Positions 8,517 through 12,625 of a DNA stretch of 12,625 nucleotides are shown here, in pieces. The notes below the pieces were generated by a model, which made no database searches, had not been told where the DNA came from, and saw only the letters and a program-made list of their open reading frames with translations. The stretch covers positions 1 through 12,625 of the forward strand of contig SKYZ01000242.1 in the NCBI GenBank assembly GCA_007127625.1. The letters are read 5' to 3'. Made by a program: the position numbers and the translations under genes. Positions within the stretch are counted from its first letter, which is position 1. Each line of letters starts with the position of its first letter. The DNA is from Aquisalimonas sp. Lineage in GTDB: Bacteria > Pseudomonadota > Gammaproteobacteria > Nitrococcales > Aquisalimonadaceae.

Positions 8517-9530
8517 ATGAACACCCTCTTGCTCCGCCACTGGCTATTCGCCCTGATGATCGCCCTGATGATCGCCCTGGGTGCCTCGCCGCTGGTCGCC
8601 GACCCGCTGGATGACCAGCGCGACGCCCTGGATGAATTCGCCGCGCATATGGCCGAAACCCATGGCCTGGACCGCGCCGGCGTCAACGAGATCCTCAAAG
8701 ATGCCCGGCACCAGCAGGGCATCATCGACGCCATTACCTCCCCGGCCGAGGCCCTGCCGTGGCACCGCTACCGGCGGATCTTCCTGCAGGAGGACCGCAT
8801 CAGCGAGGGCGCCGAGTTCATGGCCGAACACCGGGAGCTGCTTGAGGAAATCCACGGCCAGTACGGCGTGGATGCGGCGATCCTGGTGGCCATCGTCGGC
8901 GTGGAGACCCGCTACGGGCAGCATCCCGGCCAGCACCGGGTGCTAGACGCCCTGGTGACCCTGGCTTTCGACTACCCGCCGCGGGCCGGCTTCTTCCGCA
9001 GCGAACTGGAGCACTTCCTGTTACTCGCCGACGAAGAGGACCTGGACGTCAGCGACATCCGGGGCTCCTACGCCGGCGCCATGGGGATCCCGCAGTTCAT
9101 CTCCAGCAGTTATCGCCATTACGCCGTGGACGGCTCCGGGGATGGCAGCCGGGATCTCATGAACAGCGTCCCGGACGCGCTGGCCAGCGTGGCCAACTAC
9201 TTCGCCGAGCATCGCTGGCGCGAGGGGGAGCCGGTGGTCGCTCCGGCGCGGGTGGAAGACACGGACCGGGTCGATGAGTTCCTGGACGACGGCATGCGCC
9301 TCAACACCACCGTGGGCGAGCTGCGAGCCGCCGGGATCAAGCCTGAAGCCGACTTCGATGACGACGCCTCGGCGCTGCTGCTGGCGCTGGACGGCGACAC
9401 GGAGACGGAGCACTGGATCGGCCTGCATAATTTCCGCGTCATCACCCGTTACAACCACAGCCCACTCTACGCACTGGCCACCTATCAGCTGGCCGGCGCC
9501 ATCCGGGACCAGGACGAGCGCAACCAATGA
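8517..9530 (+). CDS. mltB: Periplasmic lytic murein transglycosylase B (MltB/SltB1 type)
   Basis: Family 3 (GH103) lytic transglycosylase that cleaves the MurNAc-GlcNAc bond to 1,6-anhydro ends. The 337-residue protein carries the catalytic Glu130 in IVGVETRYGQHPG and the family motifs FDYPPRAGFFRSELEHFL, GSYAGAMGIPQFI, FLDDGMRLNTT-like DDGMRLNTTVGEL and a terminal NHSPLYALATYQLA. The N-terminus (MNTLLLRHWLFALMIALMIAL) is a signal peptide, with likely cleavage after LVA about residue 28. There is no lipobox Cys, so it should be soluble like Pseudomonas SltB1 rather than lipid-anchored like E. coli MltB. An in-frame ATG at 8457 would put about 20 extra residues before the signal peptide, so 8517 is preferred, although its ribosome site is weak. 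It starts 64 bp after rodA and overlaps rlpA by ATGA. Confidence 0.95.
   Translation: MNTLLLRHWLFALMIALMIALGASPLVADPLDDQRDALDEFAAHMAETHGLDRAGVNEILKDARHQQGIIDAITSPAEALPWHRYRRIFLQEDRISEGAEFMAEHRELLEEIHGQYGVDAAILVAIVGVETRYGQHPGQHRVLDALVTLAFDYPPRAGFFRSELEHFLLLADEEDLDVSDIRGSYAGAMGIPQFISSSYRHYAVDGSGDGSRDLMNSVPDALASVANYFAEHRWREGEPVVAPARVEDTDRVDEFLDDGMRLNTTVGELRAAGIKPEADFDDDASALLLALDGDTETEHWIGLHNFRVITRYNHSPLYALATYQLAGAIRDQDERNQ
8550..8579 (+). repeat. Tandem 12-bp repeat in the mltB signal sequence
   Basis: GCCCTGATGATC occurs twice in tandem (8550-8561, 8562-8573) followed by half a third copy (8574-8579). It encodes ALMIALMIAL, the hydrophobic core of the signal peptide (residues 12-21). The unit is a multiple of three, so copy-number slippage would change the core length without shifting the frame. 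Confidence 0.9.
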
Positions 9531-10477
9531 ACCGACTGCTTCTGCTGCTGTGCCTGACACTGCTGCTCACCGCCTGTGCCACCGCGCCGCGGGAGGATCC
9601 CGACACTCGGGGCCAACCGGACGAGGAGCAGGACCGCGGACCCGACGTGGCCCCCGACCTCAGCGACGTGGAGGAGCCGGAACCGAAGGACGAACCCCTG
9701 AGCCGGTACGGTAACCCGGGGACCTACGAGGTGTTCGGCCGGCAATACGAGGTCATGGACCTGGAGGACGCCCGCGACTTCTCCGAGGAAGGCGTCGCCT
9801 CCTGGTACGGCAAGAAATTCCACGGCCGCCGCACGTCCAGTGGCGAGCCCTACGACATGTACACCCTGACCGCGGCGCACACCAGTCTGCCCCTGCCCAC
9901 GTACGTGCAGGTCACGAATCTCGACAATGGCAAGTCCGTGATCGTGCGGGTCAACGACCGCGGCCCCTTCGCCCACGACCGGATCATCGACCTCTCGTAC
10001 GCGGCCGCCGAGCGTATCGACATGCTCGATGCCGGCACCGCACCGGTGCGCATCGAGGCCCTGAGTCTGGCCTATGACCCGGAGACCGGCCCGCCGTCCG
10101 AGGGCAACGGCGAACAGGCCTCGGCAGAGGCCGACACCGGCGACGCGCAGGCCGACGCCGGTCGCCAGGTGGTCGCCAACGCGCGGCGAGTCGCGGAACG
10201 CGTTGAAGACCAGGGCGACCCGGACGCGCCCTCACAGGCCAGCGCCAACGGTGGCGGTCTGAAGCTCCAGGTGGGCGCCTTCTCGGGCCCGGACAATGCG
10301 CAGCAACTGCGCCAGCGGCTTGAAGACGAAGGCCTCGGGCCGGTGGTGGTCACCGAGGAGAACGGCATCCATCGGGTGCGCCTGGGGCCCGTGGCGGACC
10401 GCGACGAGCTGGACACCCTGGCAGCGCGGCTGCAGGACAACGGCTTTGGTGACGACCACCTGGTCGTGCACGACTGA
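9527..10477 (+). CDS. rlpA: RlpA, septal-ring lytic transglycosylase lipoprotein with SPOR domain
   Basis: Outer-membrane lipoprotein acting on denuded glycan strands at the septum in Pseudomonas. The 316-residue protein has a lipobox LLTAC with Cys17. A long acidic linker (about 21-60) is followed by a double-psi beta-barrel at about 88-180 containing GVASWYGKKFHGRRTSSGE and VRVNDRGPF. A second low-complexity linker leads to a SPOR domain (about 243-316, LKLQVGAFSGPDNAQQL to RVRLGPV). Glu107, Asp110, His118 and Asp144 are all present. They sit at a constant offset of 13 from the residues reported as important in P. aeruginosa RlpA (120, 123, 131, 157), so the enzyme is probably active, unlike the E. 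coli protein. Its ATG overlaps the mltB stop; a GAG-rich ribosome site is about 8 nt upstream. Confidence 0.96.
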   Translation: MNRLLLLLCLTLLLTACATAPREDPDTRGQPDEEQDRGPDVAPDLSDVEEPEPKDEPLSRYGNPGTYEVFGRQYEVMDLEDARDFSEEGVASWYGKKFHGRRTSSGEPYDMYTLTAAHTSLPLPTYVQVTNLDNGKSVIVRVNDRGPFAHDRIIDLSYAAAERIDMLDAGTAPVRIEALSLAYDPETGPPSEGNGEQASAEADTGDAQADAGRQVVANARRVAERVEDQGDPDAPSQASANGGGLKLQVGAFSGPDNAQQLRQRLEDEGLGPVVVTEENGIHRVRLGPVADRDELDTLAARLQDNGFGDDHLVVHD

Positions 10478-10497
10478 CAGCACACCGCCGCGAACAC

Positions 10498-10535
10498 CTG
10501 ACACCCCAGCCGGCGTGCTATGCTCGCGCGCCGGC
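10498..10535 (+). promoter_or_regulatory. Candidate promoter/hairpin ahead of dacA
   Basis: CTGACA (10498-10503) and TATGCT (10519-10524, preceded by an extended-10 TG) are spaced by 15 bp, which is short for sigma70. GCCGGCG (10509-10515) and CGCCGGC (10529-10535) form a 7-bp inverted repeat with the TATGCT in its loop. There is no U-tract, so a terminator is unlikely. The 100-bp gap suggests dacA may have its own promoter, but this is weak evidence. Confidence 0.3.
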
Positions 10536-10577
10536 ATGTTCCGGAACCGTGAACCAGACCCACTGACGAGAGACACG

Positions 10578-11726
10578 ATGCGCCAACTCCGCCCCCTGCT
10601 ACTGCTGCTCTCCCTTCTCCTGGCGGCCGGTCAGGCCCTGGCCGAGCGGCCCTCGGTGCCCACGCCCGCGCCGCCGTCCATCAACGCGCCCAGCTACATC
10701 CTCGTCGACTACAACAGTGGTTACGTGCTCTCGGAGCGGGAGCCGGACATGCAGCGTGAGCCGGCCAGCCTGGTGAAGCTGATGACCGCCTACGTGGTCT
10801 TCAATGAGCTGCGCGACGGCCACCTGGATCTGGACGAGGAGGTCACCATCAGCGAGCGGGCCTGGCGCATGGGCGGCTCGCGCATGTTCGTCGAGGTGGG
10901 CAAGCAGGTGAAAGTGGAAGATCTGCTACGGGGCATGATCATTCAGTCCGGCAACGACGCCAGTGTTGCCCTGGCCGAGCACATCGCCGGCAACGAGGAG
11001 ACCTTCGCCCAGCTGATGAACCAGGAAGCGGAAAACCTGGGCATGACCGATACCAACTTCGTCAACGCCACCGGCTGGCCGGACCCCGATCAGCAGACCA
11101 CGGCCCGGGACATTGCCACCCTGGCCAAGGCCATGATCCGCGACTTCCCGGAGTTCTACCAGTACTACTCCCGGCGCGAATTCAGCTACGCCGGCATTAC
11201 CCAGCGCAACCGCAATCGCCTGCTCTGGCGCGACGACAGCGTCGATGGCCTGAAGACGGGTCACACTTCCGGGGCCGGCTACAATCTGGTGAGTTCCGCC
11301 AAGCGTGACGACATGCGCCTGATCTCCGTGGTCATGGGCACCGACAGTGCCAACGCCCGCATGGAACAGAGCCAGGCCCTGTTCGGCTATGGCTTCCGCT
11401 TCTTCGGCACCTACCAGCTCTACGGTGAGAATGAAGCCCTGGCCGAGCCGAAGCTGTGGAAAGGCGCATCGGATACCCTGCGGGTGGGCCTGCAGCAGCC
11501 GCTGTACGTGACGGTGCCGCGGCGGGAATACGACAACCTCGAAGCCACCATGAACCTGCGCTCCACCATCGTCGCCCCCGTGAGCGCCGGCGAGGAACTC
11601 GGCACGGTGGAAGTGCGTGTTGGTGACGCCGTGGTTGCCGAACTCCCCCTGGTGGCGCTGGAGGACGGCGAGGAGGCGGGATTCTTCGGCGGCCTGGTGG
11701 ACAGCATCATGCTGCGCTTCCAGTAG
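10578..11726 (+). CDS. dacA: D-alanyl-D-alanine carboxypeptidase, PBP5/6 type
   Basis: Low-molecular-weight PBP that removes the terminal D-Ala from pentapeptide stems on the periplasmic face of the inner membrane. The product is 382 residues, as expected for the DacA/DacC group (the Pseudomonas orthologue at this locus is called dacC). A signal peptide MRQLRPLLLLLSLLLAAGQALA precedes cleavage after Ala22. Active-site motifs are Ser64-Leu-Val-Lys67, Ser124-Gly-Asn126 and Lys226-Thr-Gly-His229. The C-terminal all-beta PBP5_C domain spans about 285-365. The protein ends in an amphipathic anchor (GFFGGLVDSIMLRF). It lies 100 bp after rlpA and 85 bp before ybeD. Start ATG 10578 is fixed by the signal peptide; the ribosome site (GAGAG) is modest. 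Confidence 0.97.
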   Translation: MRQLRPLLLLLSLLLAAGQALAERPSVPTPAPPSINAPSYILVDYNSGYVLSEREPDMQREPASLVKLMTAYVVFNELRDGHLDLDEEVTISERAWRMGGSRMFVEVGKQVKVEDLLRGMIIQSGNDASVALAEHIAGNEETFAQLMNQEAENLGMTDTNFVNATGWPDPDQQTTARDIATLAKAMIRDFPEFYQYYSRREFSYAGITQRNRNRLLWRDDSVDGLKTGHTSGAGYNLVSSAKRDDMRLISVVMGTDSANARMEQSQALFGYGFRFFGTYQLYGENEALAEPKLWKGASDTLRVGLQQPLYVTVPRREYDNLEATMNLRSTIVAPVSAGEELGTVEVRVGDAVVAELPLVALEDGEEAGFFGGLVDSIMLRFQ

Positions 11727-11734
11727 AGCGTCGT

Positions 11735-11754
11735 GCGCCCGGCGATCCGGGTGC
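11735..11754 (+). other. Hairpin between dacA and ybeD
   Basis: GCGCCCGG (11735-11742) can pair with CCGGGTGC (11747-11754), eight pairs including one G-U, around a CGAT loop, beginning 9 bp after the dacA stop. It is followed by GTAAACTGG rather than a T-run, so a classical intrinsic terminator is not supported. It may act as a 3' stabiliser or processing site within the operon. Confidence 0.35.
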
Positions 11755-11811
11755 GTAAACTGGAGCCATCGGCGTCAGCGAACGCGCCCACCGTCCTGCG
11801 GAGACACCACC

Positions 11812-12084
11812 ATGGCGACACCGGACGACGACACGCTGCTGGAATTCCCCTGCGAGTTCCCCATCAAGGCCATGGGCCCGGCGGAGCCGGATTTCGTGCT
11901 CCATGTGCTGGCCCTGGTCCGGGAGCACGCACCGGATGTCAGCGACGACCGCGTCGCCACCAGCGCCAGCCGGCGCGGGACCTACGTCTCTGTCACCGTC
12001 CACGTGACGGCGACCAGCAAGGCGCAACTGGACGCGATCTATCGCAGCCTCAACGCCGACCGGCGCGTTGTCATGACCCTGTGA
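11812..12084 (+). CDS. ybeD: YbeD, DUF493 (UPF0250) family protein
   Basis: Small cytoplasmic protein of unknown molecular function (90 residues; E. coli YbeD is 87) with an ACT-like alpha-beta fold in the family. Visible family features are [14 protein letters not shown] near the N-terminus, the central [17 protein letters not shown] and the C-terminal [21 protein letters not shown] 11812 is chosen over longer upstream extensions because GGAG lies 8 nt before it and the protein aligns in length with the family. It sits between dacA and lipB as in E. coli and Pseudomonas. A link to lipoate metabolism has been suggested only from this neighbourhood. Confidence 0.95.
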   Translation: MATPDDDTLLEFPCEFPIKAMGPAEPDFVLHVLALVREHAPDVSDDRVATSASRRGTYVSVTVHVTATSKAQLDAIYRSLNADRRVVMTL

Positions 12085-12092
12085 CCGACCCC

Positions 12093-12625
12093 ATGGCCAT
12101 CACCCTGCACGAACTCGGTCGCGTCCCCTACGAACCGACCTGGCGGGCCATGCAGGCCTTTACCGACCGCCGTGACTCCGACACCCCCGACGAACTCTGG
12201 GCGCTGGAGCACCCGCCGGTGTTCACCCAGGGAATGAACGGCCGCCCGGAGCATCTGCTGGCGCCCGGGGATATCCCGGTGGTGCCCGTGGACCGGGGTG
12301 GTCAGGTCACCTACCACGGCCCCGGCCAGGCGGTGGTCTACGTGCTCGTGGACGTGCGCCGGCGACAGCTCGGCATCCGCAGACTGATCACCCTCCTGGA
12401 GACCGCCACCGTTGACCTGCTGGCAGAGCATGGGGTCACCGCCGCGGCACGCCCCGACGCCCCGGGCGTCTATGTGGGCGACGCCAAGATCGCCTCGGTG
12501 GGCCTGCGTGTCCGTCGCGGGGCGAGCTATCACGGCATCGCCCTGAATGTGGACATGGACCTCTCGCCATTCCGCCGCATCAACCCCTGCGGTTACCAGG
12601 GGCTGCGGGTGACCCAGATGCGCGA
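12093..12625 (+). CDS. lipB: LipB, octanoyl-[acyl-carrier-protein]:protein octanoyltransferase (3' end outside window)
   Basis: Transfers octanoyl groups from ACP to lipoyl domains of 2-oxoacid dehydrogenases and the glycine cleavage H protein, the first step of lipoate synthesis in the cytoplasm. The N-terminal 177 codons are present. Visible are [24 protein letters not shown], Lys132 in [20 protein letters not shown] and Cys166 in NPCGYQGL. The Lys-Cys spacing of 34 equals that of E. coli LipB (Lys135, Cys169), so the catalytic dyad is intact. The start is uncertain: ATG 12093, or GTG 12081 overlapping the ybeD stop (GTGA) and adding four residues; neither has a clear ribosome site. lipA often follows downstream but is beyond the window. 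Confidence 0.96.
   Translation, partial: MAITLHELGRVPYEPTWRAMQAFTDRRDSDTPDELWALEHPPVFTQGMNGRPEHLLAPGDIPVVPVDRGGQVTYHGPGQAVVYVLVDVRRRQLGIRRLITLLETATVDLLAEHGVTAAARPDAPGVYVGDAKIASVGLRVRRGASYHGIALNVDMDLSPFRRINPCGYQGLRVTQMR

Overview
The window is a high-GC chromosomal segment from a gammaproteobacterium. The gene order and the style of the proteins suggest the Ectothiorhodospiraceae or a neighbouring group, possibly a moderate halophile. That is inferred from synteny and from acidic linkers and tails in RlpA and MreC; no marker in the window proves it. I see no tRNA, rRNA, insertion sequence, phage gene, CRISPR array or sign of recent transfer. No gene-free stretch exceeds 300 bp. The longest are the 277-bp divergent gap 2536-2812 and the 208-bp mreB-mreC gap 3857-4064.

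Left block, minus strand (1-2535): gatC, gatA and gatB (gatB cut off by the window edge) encode the GatCAB tRNA-dependent amidotransferase, which converts Glu-tRNA(Gln) and/or Asp-tRNA(Asn) to the correct amide.

Right block, plus strand (2813 to the end): a near-complete cell-elongation (Rod complex) and septal-wall gene run: mreB, mreC, mreD, mrdA (PBP2), rodA, a soluble MltB/SltB1-type lytic transglycosylase, rlpA, a DacA/PBP5-type carboxypeptidase, ybeD, and lipB (3' end missing). From mreC to rodA the genes overlap or are 2 bp apart, so they are probably co-transcribed. mltB follows 64 bp after rodA, and rlpA overlaps mltB by 4 bp. Short gaps before dacA (100 bp) and ybeD (85 bp) hold hairpins and weak promoter-like boxes.

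How they work together: MreB filaments, MreC and MreD scaffold the PBP2-RodA pair (transpeptidase plus SEDS glycosyltransferase) that makes lateral wall. MltB and RlpA cut glycan strands, and DacA trims pentapeptides. YbeD and LipB (lipoate attachment) are conserved passengers of this locus. In E. coli the mre and mrd groups are at separate loci; here they are joined.

The most notable local feature is the mreC start. The only start that preserves the conserved MreC N-terminus is an ATT codon at 4065, with a good Shine-Dalgarno sequence in front. It is overlapped by a nine-codon mini-ORF whose stop codon shares a base with the ATT, and it is preceded by a terminator-like hairpin and two smaller hairpins. 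I found no wholly new system; the rest is a well-recognised housekeeping region.
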